Virus record (IMG/VR): IMGVR_UViG_3300037193_000639
Coordinates: 1 to 64,000 of that record
Source of the DNA: a virus
Reading direction: 5' to 3' (one strand)
DNA: 64,000 nt
Shown: in pieces, positions 6,750-13,846 of the stretch
How the letters are laid out: the number at the start of each line of letters is the position of its first letter
How positions within the stretch are numbered: position 1 is the stretch's first letter
The notes under the pieces: generated by a model
What the model was told of the DNA's origin: nothing
Databases searched by the model: none
The model's input: the letters and a program-made list of their open reading frames with translations, nothing else
Made by a program: the position numbers and the translations under genes

Positions 6750-7421
6750 TTACACAATTGCTTGAACTTCTACTGCCGTAGCTTTCTTAACGCGAGGTTT
6801 ACGAACAGGCTTCATTGCAGCCTCTTCTTTAGCTTTGAAGTATTCGTTGCGTTTGTTGTAGCGATCCAAGAATTGAGCCGGGTCAAGCCACAAATCAACA
6901 CCTTTAAGCAAGTCTTCCATTTCAGCATCAGTTAGGAATCCGGTGTAAGTGTTTCGCAACACTTTTTCCATATGCTTCAAAGTATACGCGGATTCAGCTT
7001 TGAAATCAGAGTATTTCCCGCCAGAACCGCACCCACCGTTGTGGATCAGGAAGTTTGAGTTTTCAGAAAGTACAAACTCATCGGCATTTAGCAAAATGAT
7101 TGTTCCAGCAGAGTGCACACCGCCTGAAGCCTTTACAATTACCCGCCCGTCACATTGGTGCATTGCTTGCAGGAGCGTGTCTGTTGCATCAATAGATCCG
7201 CCATTGGTTTGTAGGTTGATGACGACAACATCGTTCTCTGTTGCTGCTGAGAGCACTTCCACAGCCCCCACAAATTGTTGAGGTGATTCAATAGTACCAT
7301 ACAGATAAATATTGTAGATACCTGCACGGACTGGGGAATAGGTGATAGGGAACTCATCAAACTCTGTGAATGGGTATCCTGCTCGTTTTGTGTTCAGTGT
7401 ATTTAGTTTTACTTCATTCAT
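6750..7421 (-). CDS. ClpP-like serine protease (S14/crotonase fold)
   Basis: The 223-residue protein has VVVINLQTNGGSIDATDTLL, then SGGVHSAGTI with the probable nucleophile Ser104, then FLIHNGG with His127, the order seen in ClpP. The C terminus is a basic Lys/Arg-rich tail (KPVRKPRVKKATAVE) absent from ClpP. A separate S49-type protease in the late block serves capsid maturation, so this early copy probably has another role. A terminator follows directly. Confidence 0.78.
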   Translation of the reverse strand: MNEVKLNTLNTKRAGYPFTEFDEFPITYSPVRAGIYNIYLYGTIESPQQFVGAVEVLSAATENDVVVINLQTNGGSIDATDTLLQAMHQCDGRVIVKASGGVHSAGTIILLNADEFVLSENSNFLIHNGGCGSGGKYSDFKAESAYTLKHMEKVLRNTYTGFLTDAEMEDLLKGVDLWLDPAQFLDRYNKRNEYFKAKEEAAMKPVRKPRVKKATAVEVQAIV

Positions 7422-7430
7422 ATGATCTCC

Positions 7431-8159
7431 TCATTTACCATGTTTGGCAGAGTACTCTTCACCCTGTTCATTGAGTTTTTGAATCATCTTTTCTCGATAC
7501 GCACATGCCATTGCGAAAGCTGGAAGTAACCCAAACCTTGTTACCGAGAAACATTTCGTGCACTGCCTTTGCTCTATTCCTTCTTGCCATCGCGCCACGG
7601 CATACAAGGTCTTACCAGACTTGGTGGTGCTCCACACCACGCCCGTAAATCCGCTGGAGTTGGTGACTTTCTTTCCTTTGTTATGGGCCTGTTTGTGGTA
7701 TGTCTCCCATCTTATATTTCCTTTTACATACCCTACATCGTTATCTATTCGTCCTACGCTATAACGTTTTCCGTCTGCAGGTTTCGGGCCGAGGTGTTCA
7801 TAAAAAGCATCCATACTCTCCACAAATTCTTGATCGATTGTCAACCCTCTTCCTCCATACTCAGGATAAAGCTTGCAAGTTGGATCAAGGATTCTCCGTT
7901 TGATGAGGTTCCACACTGAGTAATCTTTTGTGTTAGCATAGCCGTGTTTTAAACTTTGTTTTCCTGCGACATCTCTTGCATAGCAGCCACAAGATTTTGT
8001 TTGCCCACTCGTGATAGCATACGCCTCTCGCTCAATGGTGTTCCCACACTCACATTGAAACAGCCACAACAAGCTGTTTTTGTAATTTTTGTTTCCAGTT
8101 TTATGGAGGGCAGTAAGTCTGTTAAACTTTTGTCCAGCGATTTCAACTATCTTGCTCAT
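7431..8159 (-). CDS. Free-standing homing endonuclease, AP2-domain type
   Basis: The 242-residue protein has an N-terminal zinc-ribbon-like part (CECGNTIEREA, KSCGCYARD) and a central YSVWNLIKRRI...YGGRGLTI...GRIDNDVGYVKGNIRW segment typical of phage HNH/AP2 endonucleases. A C-terminal AP2-like DNA-binding part (SSGFTGVVWSTTKSGKTLYAVARW) ends in LNEQGEEYSAKHGK. That ending recurs in the endonucleases at 41770 and 56572, so they share a lineage. The gene is wedged between phoH (ATGA overlap) and the ClpP-like gene, which may be its original target junction. Confidence 0.75.
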   Translation of the reverse strand: MSKIVEIAGQKFNRLTALHKTGNKNYKNSLLWLFQCECGNTIEREAYAITSGQTKSCGCYARDVAGKQSLKHGYANTKDYSVWNLIKRRILDPTCKLYPEYGGRGLTIDQEFVESMDAFYEHLGPKPADGKRYSVGRIDNDVGYVKGNIRWETYHKQAHNKGKKVTNSSGFTGVVWSTTKSGKTLYAVARWQEGIEQRQCTKCFSVTRFGLLPAFAMACAYREKMIQKLNEQGEEYSAKHGK

Positions 8160-8935
8160 GCGTTATCAAAAACCTTAATCCAAAACTTTGTAAGACCAGA
8201 CCGAACACAGTCATCGTTTGTGAAGACAACTGTGCCGATGTTTGTAAAAGCTTGATTCATATCTTCCGTGTCAAGGTAGTTTGGGCGTGAACGTTTAACA
8301 TCATCTAGTAGGCTGTACATCCACTTCAAACCACTCTCCCCTTTCAAGTCAACCTGCTTCCAATCTCCACAAAAAATGAGTTGAGAATCTTCTTCAGCAC
8401 GGGTAAGTAGTGCTTTCATGCTTGATACGTCTAGGTTCTGGCTTTCGTCAACAATTACAACGGATCGTTTATAGGAGCGTCCACGACAATCTTCTGCGCT
8501 CTCTAGAATGAGTTTTTCATTCTCAAGCATATAATTAATCTCGCCGCGCCCTAGTACAAGTGTTAGGTCATCCAACATAGTTTGCATCAAAGGCTTCAAC
8601 TTTTCGAACTGAGAACCTTTTTTAAAACCCACAGTTTTCCCAAGAGGTTCCGCAGGCCGGATTAGAACAATCTGGTCAACATTTCCCTTCAGATATTCGT
8701 TTGCGGCATGTGTACATGCAAGGTACGTCTTTCCTACCCCTGCAGCGCCCCCTAGTACAACCATTTGCTTTGTTCTAAGGTGGTCTAAGGCTAAGGATTG
8801 GTTTTGATTCTTTGCTTCAATGTGGAGTGCTTTCCTCACTCGGGATTCTTGGAATTTTATTGGTTTTACAGGAGCATCAGCAACCTCTTTTATAATTTTG
8901 CGCTGATTACGAGCGGCATTCTTACTCATTGTCAC
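8156..8935 (-). CDS. phoH: PhoH-family ATPase
   Basis: The 259-residue protein has a Walker A motif GGAAGVGKT (residues 62-70), a Walker B region VVIVDESQNL and the sensor LIFCGDWKQVD, all standard for PhoH. PhoH proteins are SF1-like ATPases frequent in phages; some are RNA helicases, and their phage role is unsettled. Two starts are possible, ATG at 8935 or 8929. The stop overlaps the following endonuclease start. Confidence 0.88.
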   Translation of the reverse strand: MTMSKNAARNQRKIIKEVADAPVKPIKFQESRVRKALHIEAKNQNQSLALDHLRTKQMVVLGGAAGVGKTYLACTHAANEYLKGNVDQIVLIRPAEPLGKTVGFKKGSQFEKLKPLMQTMLDDLTLVLGRGEINYMLENEKLILESAEDCRGRSYKRSVVIVDESQNLDVSSMKALLTRAEEDSQLIFCGDWKQVDLKGESGLKWMYSLLDDVKRSRPNYLDTEDMNQAFTNIGTVVFTNDDCVRSGLTKFWIKVFDNA

Positions 8936-8953
8936 CTCTTTCTTATTTATTAC

Positions 8954-9163
8954 TTAAACAACGTCCTTTTGCAGCAGTGCTGCCGTCTTCCTTTTTTCTT
9001 CTAGACGCTTCCTCCCCCACGATGCTAAAATCATTTGTTCAAAAGATGCCTTATCGGGAATATCCCCTGTCCAGAAACATTCTAGGCAGGCTTCCAAGTA
9101 AGCAACACGAGCTTCAGCTTCAAGCACTCGTGTCTTTAATTCTGCAACATGAGACTTAGACAT
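8954..9163 (-). CDS. Hypothetical coiled-coil protein, 69 aa
   Basis: The ATG at 9163 (MSKSHVAELKTRVLEAEARV) overlaps the end of the upstream gene; a frame extension to 9259 lies inside that gene and is not favoured. The first 28 residues form a heptad-patterned helix and the C terminus is basic. No family recognised. Confidence 0.6.
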   Translation of the reverse strand: MSKSHVAELKTRVLEAEARVAYLEACLECFWTGDIPDKASFEQMILASWGRKRLEEKRKTAALLQKDVV

Positions 9164-9413
9164 TTTCTTGTTCAGCCTTTTGACGAGCCTTTTCTGCCCT
9201 TGCTTTACGTGCAATTGCCATAATCTCTGAGCGAGTAAGCTTTGGAGTTTCATTCTCATCTACTTCACGGACAAGATGACACTCATACTGGAAGCCAGCA
9301 ACAGGCATTCGTTCTTCGTCAAACTCCCAACCAACTGAAAGGGCTTCTGCCAACTCAAGGTTGTATACGATGAAAGACGGGGTGACGATCCATTTATACT
9401 GTTTCATATTCAA
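9156..9413 (-). CDS. Hypothetical protein, 85 aa
   Basis: N-terminal beta-like segment (KWIVTPSFIVYNLELA) and C-terminal charged helix (EIMAIARKARAEKARQKAEQ). The start overlaps the 42-aa gene upstream by about 20 nt; ATG at 9407 is an alternative. Confidence 0.65.
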   Translation of the reverse strand: MNMKQYKWIVTPSFIVYNLELAEALSVGWEFDEERMPVAGFQYECHLVREVDENETPKLTRSEIMAIARKARAEKARQKAEQENV

Positions 9414-9522
9414 GCTCCTCTGTATGCTCGGGGTTAAAATATAGGGAATAGTGCGGGTCTTTGGCAGCTTCTTCTGATTCCAGCTCTAGAAGCCATTTAT
9501 CAAGGTCGAATTTTTCGCTCAC
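9394..9522 (-). CDS. Small acidic protein, 42 aa
   Basis: A GTG start overlaps the upstream TGA (GTGA) and is preceded by a perfect AGGAGG at 8 nt, which supports translation of this short frame. It encodes MSEKFDLDKWLLELESEEAA and 22 more residues, mostly acidic. No family recognised. Confidence 0.6.
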   Translation of the reverse strand: MSEKFDLDKWLLELESEEAAKDPHYSLYFNPEHTEELEYETV

Positions 9523-9692
9523 AATTTTGTACCTCCTTGGATTACTCCGAGAAGAGGTTCAAGGAAGCGTTCTCCCTCTTTGTGCATGAATTCTAGAACG
9601 CTTTGTCGTGCTTCTTTGAAATCGTTGGCACCAGCTACAGCAATGCTTCGAAGTTTTCTGTTGGTGTCTCGGTAGTAGAAATTTACGTTCAT
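9519..9692 (-). CDS. Hypothetical protein, 57 aa
   Basis: Begins MNVNFYYRDTNRKLRSIAVA. The ATG overlaps the upstream stop (AAATGA) and AGGGGA lies in front of it. Fully embedded in the chain of coupled small genes. Confidence 0.6.
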   Translation of the reverse strand: MNVNFYYRDTNRKLRSIAVAGANDFKEARQSVLEFMHKEGERFLEPLLGVIQGGTKL

Positions 9693-9820
9693 TTAGTATC
9701 CCCTAGCTTACGTACAACGTTTCCGCTGATGGCATAAGAAGACCCCAGAAAACTGACGACAGTCTTATTTGTGATCAGTCCAATCATGATAATAAAGTAA
9801 TATTTTATCCATCTAGTCAT
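9689..9820 (-). CDS. Small membrane peptide, 43 aa
   Basis: Encodes MTRWIKYYFIIMIGLITNKT and 23 more residues, with one hydrophobic segment at about 7-17. The ATG overlaps the upstream stop (AATGACTAG). The frame extends upstream to 9883, but only inside the previous gene. Confidence 0.5.
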   Translation of the reverse strand: MTRWIKYYFIIMIGLITNKTVVSFLGSSYAISGNVVRKLGDTK

Positions 9821-10040
9821 TGACAAAACCCTCTTCCCAATAAAATCCAAGATAGTATTGAAGTACAGTTTTAAACGCAGCAATGTAACGCAGATTTGCC
9901 TCCAAATCTTCTTGTTGATGCTCTTTGAGATGTTTCTTCTTAGATAAGTTTTCGGTTTCTTTTCGCAAAGTCTTGTAATGATATATCAGGGACTCCCGCG
10001 CAATATCATCTAGCACGTCTGCAGGTAGTGTAACGGGCAT
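9813..10040 (-). CDS. Hypothetical protein, 75 aa
   Basis: I start at the ATG at 10040 (MPVTLPADVLDDIARESL) because GAGGAAA lies 5 nt upstream; the TTG at 10097 has no such support. The protein is highly charged and helical (KKKHLKEHQQEDLEANLRY). No family recognised. Confidence 0.6.
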   Translation of the reverse strand: MPVTLPADVLDDIARESLIYHYKTLRKETENLSKKKHLKEHQQEDLEANLRYIAAFKTVLQYYLGFYWEEGFVND

Positions 10041-10093
10041 AATTTCCTCAGGTTGTTTGTGTATATGCAGTTTGATGTATGGAAAACTGTCTG

Positions 10094-10300
10094 TCAAGGA
10101 ATTTTTGAAATTTCACACTTCTCATTGTTGAGAAGTTTTCGTACTTGCTTCAGGAGAGCTTTTGCTTTGTTGATTTTCTGCAATGTTTCTGAATCGTTCC
10201 TTGCTGAGTATCTTTTTACTATTTGGGAAATCCTTTGTCGGCTGATTGTTTGAAAGCGCTCTGCAATTTCTTCTATAGTCATTTCGTGAATTCGTTTCAT
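10094..10300 (-). CDS. Small helix-turn-helix regulator, first gene of the leftward operon
   Basis: The 68-residue protein has a HTH at about residues 8-31 (TIEEIAERFQTISRQRISQIV), like sigma70 region 4 or resolvase HTHs, followed by a charged helix. It starts 21 bp from a -10 box and 44 bp from a perfect 15-bp dyad that overlaps the -35 of its own promoter. It is therefore a good candidate for a self-regulating repressor or early/late switch; this is inferred from position. Its last codons contain a copy of the dispersed palindrome (10117-10136). Confidence 0.7.
   Translation of the reverse strand: MKRIHEMTIEEIAERFQTISRQRISQIVKRYSARNDSETLQKINKAKALLKQVRKLLNNEKCEISKIP
10117..10136. repeat. 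Dispersed palindrome, copy 2
   Basis: ACTTCTCA and TGAGAAGT pair around the loop TTGT. It encodes residues near the C terminus of the HTH regulator and lies about 77 nt upstream of the next start codon (10040). Confidence 0.75.
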
Positions 10301-10320
10301 TTATTTCCTCCATACTTATA

Positions 10321-10349
10321 AGTATAAGCCACTTGTTGCATTTTGTCAA
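10321..10349 (-). promoter_or_regulatory. Leftward promoter of the regulator operon
   Basis: On the minus strand TTGACA (10349-10344) and TATACT (10326-10321) are spaced by exactly 17 bp. The -35 box is one arm of the 15-bp dyad, so a dyad-binding protein would block this promoter. GGAGG precedes the regulator start. Confidence 0.8.
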
Positions 10350-10358
10350 GACTTGACA
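10344..10358. promoter_or_regulatory. Operator-like dyad, site 1
   Basis: TGTCAAG-A-CTTGACA is a perfect 7-1-7 inverted repeat. The surrounding 20 bp (10343-10362) are identical to 13846-13865. Here it lies between divergent promoters and overlaps the leftward -35. Confidence 0.75.
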
Positions 10359-10384
10359 TTTTCATTTGGATGTGGAAATAAATA

Positions 10385-10412
10385 TTGACAAATGACAAAG
10401 TTGGTATATACT
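10385..10412 (+). promoter_or_regulatory. Rightward promoter for the terminase region
   Basis: TTGACA (10385-10390) and TATACT (10407-10412) are 16 bp apart and precede the small terminase start by 35 bp. The dyad lies 26 bp upstream of this -35, a position suited to activation rather than occlusion. Confidence 0.7.
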
Positions 10413-10447
10413 GTAAATATGAAGAGCAAATTTCGAAAAGGAACTAA

Positions 10448-10819
10448 ATGAGTAATCTTGTCGTAGTTACACAAGAGGAAAATCCAAGTTTCCTGAAAGA
10501 CAAGATACAACTCCAGAAACTCCTGAAAGATCTTAACAAGGCCAGCAAGGAAGCGCTTGAGATTCTTGTTAATATCATGGAAACAACAAAGGATGAGAAG
10601 CTGAAGGCGCAATGTGCTAAAGACATTCTTCAGTTTACAATTGCAACGAACAAAGAAGTGAATGCCGATCAGATGCAACGTCTGATTGCTGAAATCAAGC
10701 TCAATCGAGCACCACAAGGTAAGCTAATCCCTTTGAATGACCCTGAAGATGTTTCCAGTGGGAAGGGGGTTGGGGATAGGCCGGTGGTCGATTTCTCAAC
10801 CGTGAGAAGTCTTGAATAA
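10448..10819 (+). CDS. terS: Probable small terminase subunit
   Basis: The 123-residue protein is helical with a charged N-terminal region (KDKIQLQKLLKDLNKASKEALEIL) and an extended C terminus. It is the first late gene and the last protein gene before the tRNAs and TerL, the usual TerS place. No HTH motif is clear, so the call rests on size and position. A dispersed-palindrome copy overlaps its last codons. Confidence 0.6.
   Translation: MSNLVVVTQEENPSFLKDKIQLQKLLKDLNKASKEALEILVNIMETTKDEKLKAQCAKDILQFTIATNKEVNADQMQRLIAEIKLNRAPQGKLIPLNDPEDVSSGKGVGDRPVVDFSTVRSLE
10793..10808. repeat. Dispersed palindrome, copy 3
   Basis: TTCTCA-ACCG-TGAGAA lies in the last codons of the terS-like gene, 11 nt before its stop and about 28 nt before the first tRNA. 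Confidence 0.7.
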
Positions 10820-10835
10820 AGTTTAATAAGGTTAT

Positions 10836-10919
10836 GGTGATGTAGCCCGTCATGGGGTAGCTACGGTAGGTTAATCCTGCTCGCCGTGAGGCGTTCTGGT
10901 TCGAGTCCAGAGATCACCA
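10836..10919 (+). tRNA. tRNA-Leu (UAA), non-canonical
   Basis: The T arm TCTGG-TTCGAGT-CCAGA and acceptor strands GGTGAT/ATCACC are clear. The anticodon loop GTTAATC gives UAA, and a CTC..GAG variable arm fits a class II leucine tRNA. The D arm is odd: GTAGC pairs with GCTAC over 5 bp and uses the bases normally at positions 7-9, leaving a 6-bp acceptor. No CCA is fully encoded at the expected place (ACCAA). Confidence 0.65.
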
Positions 10920-10926
10920 AATTTAT

Positions 10927-11016
10927 AGAGGATTGGCTGAGTGGCTGATAGCAGCGGATTGCTAATCCGCAGGGTCTGTAAAGGCTCCATAGGTTCGAAT
11001 CCTATATCCTCTGCCA
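10927..11016 (+). tRNA. tRNA-Ser (GCU)
   Basis: A 7-bp acceptor AGAGGAT/ATCCTCT, anticodon arm GCGGA-TTGCTAA-TCCGC (anticodon GCU), long variable arm and T arm with GGTTCGAATCC are all present. Discriminator G is followed by an encoded CCA. Confidence 0.9.
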
Positions 11017-11020
11017 AGAC

Positions 11021-11155
11021 ACTTGATGGTAGACTTAGGGCCATAAGGAATACAGTGGAAGGTTGTTTGGTGATGCGGGTTCGAGCCCCGTCTTAGAGCA
11101 GGATAGCCACCATAGATACTAGTTACTAGAAGCTGTATTTGCTGCCATCAAATGT
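11021..11155 (+). ncRNA. Structured region with a tRNA-like T arm, not a standard tRNA
   Basis: The ends pair: TTGATGGTAG (11023-11032) with CTGCCATCAA (11142-11151), 10 bp with one G.U, enclosing 109 nt. Inside lies a T-arm-like hairpin GCGGG-TTCGAGC-CCCGT, but no matching acceptor or anticodon arm in the usual geometry. It may be a decayed or rearranged tRNA, or a separate small RNA in the tRNA cluster. Confidence 0.4.
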
Positions 11156-11172
11156 GTTGGTTTAATTTATGT

Positions 11173-11270
11173 GGAAGCGCCATCCGATTGGCGACGGAGC
11201 CGGTCTTGAAAACCGTGTGAGTTATGCTAACGCATAGCCTTGGGAGTTCGACTCTACCCCGCTTCCTCCA
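11173..11270 (+). tRNA. tRNA-Ser (UGA)
   Basis: Acceptor GGAAGCG/CGCTTCC is perfect with an encoded CCA. The anticodon loop CTTGAAA gives UGA, and a long variable arm TATGC-taac-GCATA marks a class II tRNA. One T-stem mismatch and one mismatch at the top of the anticodon stem are present. Confidence 0.85.
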
Positions 11271-11349
11271 AAGATTTTGTGGAGAGGACTTCCGGTTTGG
11301 GAGGTCAAAGTGCATTTGCAAGGTAGCGTGGCAGTGTACAAGCATTTAG

Positions 11350-11383
11350 AACCCTTCTTGGTGAGAGCCTTGAAGGGTTTTTG
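11350..11383 (+). terminator. Rho-independent terminator after the tRNA cluster
   Basis: AACCCTTC (11350-11357) pairs with GAAGGGTT (11372-11379), with a further internal GG/CC, and is followed by a T run (11378-11382). Confidence 0.75.
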
Positions 11384-11394
11384 TGTTGGAGTGG

Positions 11395-11487
11395 TTTTAA
11401 AGAGGCGTCCTTGGTAGGCATCAACCCTCCAAAATACTGAGGCCGACCTCTTTAAAATTATTTCAACAACAACCTTGGAGGGTTGAT
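11395..11487 (+). ncRNA. Interleaved inverted repeats: candidate H-type pseudoknot
   Basis: Stem A is TTTTAAAGAGG (11395-11405) with CCTCTTTAAAA (11447-11457), 11 bp perfect. Stem B is ATCAACCCTCCAA (11420-11432) with TTGGAGGGTTGAT (11475-11487), 13 bp perfect. The order A-B-A'-B' with linkers of 14, 14 and 17 nt is that of an H-type pseudoknot, or of two alternative hairpins. A 7-codon frame (11491-11514) and the endonuclease gene follow. Confidence 0.6.
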
Positions 11488-11523
11488 ATTATGCAACAAC
11501 TGAATCTGTTTTAGAGGCAAAAA

Positions 11524-12096
11524 GTGTGTGATGTTGGTATAAGTCCGGTTAGGCACAAAATTTATGAGGACGGGAAGAGAACACGAGGCTACTCTGTGTG
11601 GCACAGTATGTTAAATAGGGCCTATAACTTGAAACGGACTGCGGGTAAGAAGGCTTATGAAGGCGTCGCCGTTTGCGATGAGTGGTTGTCAGGGGATGTG
11701 TTTATTGATTGGTGTGAGAAACAAGTTGGATTTTCTGACCCATTGTTTCAACTTGACAAAGATATCTTAGTGAAATGGAATAAGATTTACTCACCAAAGA
11801 CATGCGTGTTTGTACCTCGTGAGATTAACTTAGCAATTACTAGAAGTGACTCTAGCAGGGGTGAATTTCCTATAGGTGTTTCTTGGAGTCATAAATCGGA
11901 AAAGTTTGGGGCCTATTTAAGTGAGTTTGGTAAACTTAGATACCTCGGAATGTTTCCAACACCAGAGGAAGCTTTCTACACATATAAGTCAGCTAAAGAG
12001 AAGTATTTAAAAGTTCTTGCTGACAAATATAAAGATGTCATAGACCGCAGATGTTATGAAGCTCTTTGTGCGTATCAGGTGGAGATAACGGATTAA
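11524..12096 (+). CDS. Free-standing homing endonuclease beside the split TerL gene
   Basis: The 190-residue protein starts with GTG after AGAGGCA. It has the signature GYSVWHSMLNRAYN...YEGVAVCDEWLS...F...W of the phage AP2/HNH-like endonuclease group, and an AP2-like half (FPIGVSWSHKSEKFGAYLSEFGKLRYLGMFPTPEEAFYTY). It ends 2 nt before TerL. The group I intron in TerL has no ORF of its own, so this enzyme is a candidate for mobilising that intron. Family by eye; target inferred. Confidence 0.7.
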   Translation: MCDVGISPVRHKIYEDGKRTRGYSVWHSMLNRAYNLKRTAGKKAYEGVAVCDEWLSGDVFIDWCEKQVGFSDPLFQLDKDILVKWNKIYSPKTCVFVPREINLAITRSDSSRGEFPIGVSWSHKSEKFGAYLSEFGKLRYLGMFPTPEEAFYTYKSAKEKYLKVLADKYKDVIDRRCYEALCAYQVEITD

Positions 12097-12098
12097 AT

Positions 12099-13842
12099 AT
12101 GAGCAAACGAATTTACGGCCCCTGTAGTGAACGTCAACGTCTATTTCTAATGGACACAACAACAGACGTAATTTTGCTTGGTGGTAAACAATCTGCCTCC
12201 AAGGGTAAAAAACAACTCTCTAATTGCTGGAAAATCTCGATGAGACAATCAGCAGCGAAGGTTCTCAATGATGAGAACAACGTTCAACGACTAGCCGAAA
12301 GGCGTACACCTAAGCGGGTGGAAACGGGAGTCTCCTTGACAGGATGAAGATATAGTCTGAACTGCATGGCGACATGCAGCAGCTTTGCAAAAGCGGGGTA
12401 GTAGTAGCGATACTACCTGAACATATTTGGGCGCTGGAGGAGGCAAATCATTCACCTGTCTTACAAAAAACCTAGACGGCTTAGACGATCCATATTTCCG
12501 CTGCACTATCTTTCGTCGCACATACCCAGAGCTTAAACGTCAGGGTGGTTTGATTGACGAAAGCAAGCAAGTATACAGAGATTTTGGTGGTGTCTACAAA
12601 TCACAGGCAATGAAGTGGATTTTCCCAAGTGGCGCAGAAGTTTCGTTTTCTGCTATCTCTTGTGACGATGATCTAGGCTCTTGGCAAGGCTCACAGTTGG
12701 TTCGTGCACTAGTGGACGAAGCTGCAGATAAGTGGACAGAGAAGCAGGTTTTGTTTCTGTTGTCTCGTTTGCGGTCAGCACATTCTAAAATTCATCCTCA
12801 ACTAATTTTGACATGTAACCCAGACATTAATTCGTTCTTGAAGTCTTGGGTGGATTTCTGTTTAGATCCAGACACAGGGGTTCCTGTCGAGGGGACAGAA
12901 AATCGGGTTAGGTGGTTCATTGTTATTGACAATAAGGCACACTGGGCTGATTCCCCTGAAGAGGTGTTTGAGAAGTATGGTAAGCCGCGCAACATGATTT
13001 ATGCACACGGGCTTACTGAGGAAGAAATGAATAGTTACTCTCCTCAAGAACGCCTCCGCTTGTGCATGCCTAAGTCTTTCCGGTTTCTGCCTACCGGAGT
13101 GTTTGACAATCCTTACCTGCTCCCGCCAAGGAACAATAGCTATCTGCCAAACTTGCTGGCACAGCCGTATGTCAACCAGCTTAAGTACCTCCATGGATCA
13201 TGGACGGCTAAGGAAGCTGCAGGAGGCTACTTCAAACGTGAATGGACTCCTATCGTAGATTATCCTCCTGAGAATCCTATCTCCCGTGTTCGCTCTTGGG
13301 ACTTTGCAGCCTCTGAAGAAAGCGTTGCCAATCCCAACCCTGACTGGACTGCAGGGGTGAAGATGTCACGGGATAAGTATGGAATCTATTACATTGAACA
13401 CGTCGAACGCTTCCGTGCAAGAACTGACAAGGTATTGAAAGAGGTTATTGACGTAGCTAAGTCGGATGGTTTGGACGAATGTGGTGTGACCATCCCTAAA
13501 GACCCCGGTGCAGCAGGAGCTACAGCAAATGCCTTCTATATTAGGACGCTTGCAGAAGCAGGGGTAGCAGCTAAATCATGTACGATTTCTGGGCACAGTG
13601 GCAAGGTAACACGTTTCAAGCCATTTGCTGCATTAGCAGAGAGCGGTTCTGTTAGGGTGGTTAGAGGTGATTGGAATGATGCTTTCTTTAATGAGCTAGA
13701 AGAATTCGATGGCTCAAGGGGTAAGAAGGACGACCAGGTGGATGCTGTGTCGGATGCTTTTGCTACTTTGGCAAGACAGTTGCAGATGCCGACGATTGTG
13801 ATCCCTTCTCTGGAACAACCCTCCCCAATTCCAACAGTTTAA
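12099..13842 (+). CDS. terL: Large terminase subunit, split by a group I intron
   Basis: The protein is encoded by exon 1 at 12099-12185 (29 codons, ending ILLGG) and exon 2 at 12430-13842 (470 codons, beginning GAGGGKSF). Splicing restores the Walker A motif GGGAGGGKS in a 499-residue protein. Walker B is ALVDEA. The RNase H-like nuclease half has acidic residues in RSWDFAASEE and DDQVDAVSDA. TerL is the ATP-driven packaging motor and headful/cohesive-end nuclease. The ATG at 12099 follows GGTGGAG. The unspliced transcript would stop in the intron, so intron removal is required for packaging. Confidence 0.9.
12186..12429 (+). ncRNA. Group I self-splicing intron in terL, 244 nt
   Basis: The 5' exon end CTTGGTGGT pairs with the internal guide GCCTCCAAG (12195-12203) over 9 positions with one U.U, and the exon's last U faces G12195, the diagnostic U.G of P1. 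Core elements follow in order: P near 12221 (AATTGCTGG), Q (12246-12260), R (GTTCAACGACTA, 12282-12293) and S (AAGATATAGTCT, 12347-12358). R and S pair as P7 (GACTA/TAGTC). P9-type hairpins close with GCGA tetraloops (12362-12379 and 12401-12416). The 3' end is G12429. P6 is the palindrome GTTCTCA-ATGA-TGAGAAC. No ORF lies inside. Confidence 0.88.
12261..12278. repeat. Dispersed palindrome, copy 4, inside the intron
   Basis: GTTCTCA-ATGA-TGAGAAC, 7 bp, lies exactly between intron elements Q and R, where P6 is expected. Confidence 0.75.
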
Positions 13843-13846
13843 AAAT

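Noticed and set aside
11070-11100. A third regular tRNA at the lone T arm
   Set aside because: No acceptor or anticodon arm with correct spacing pairs with this T arm.
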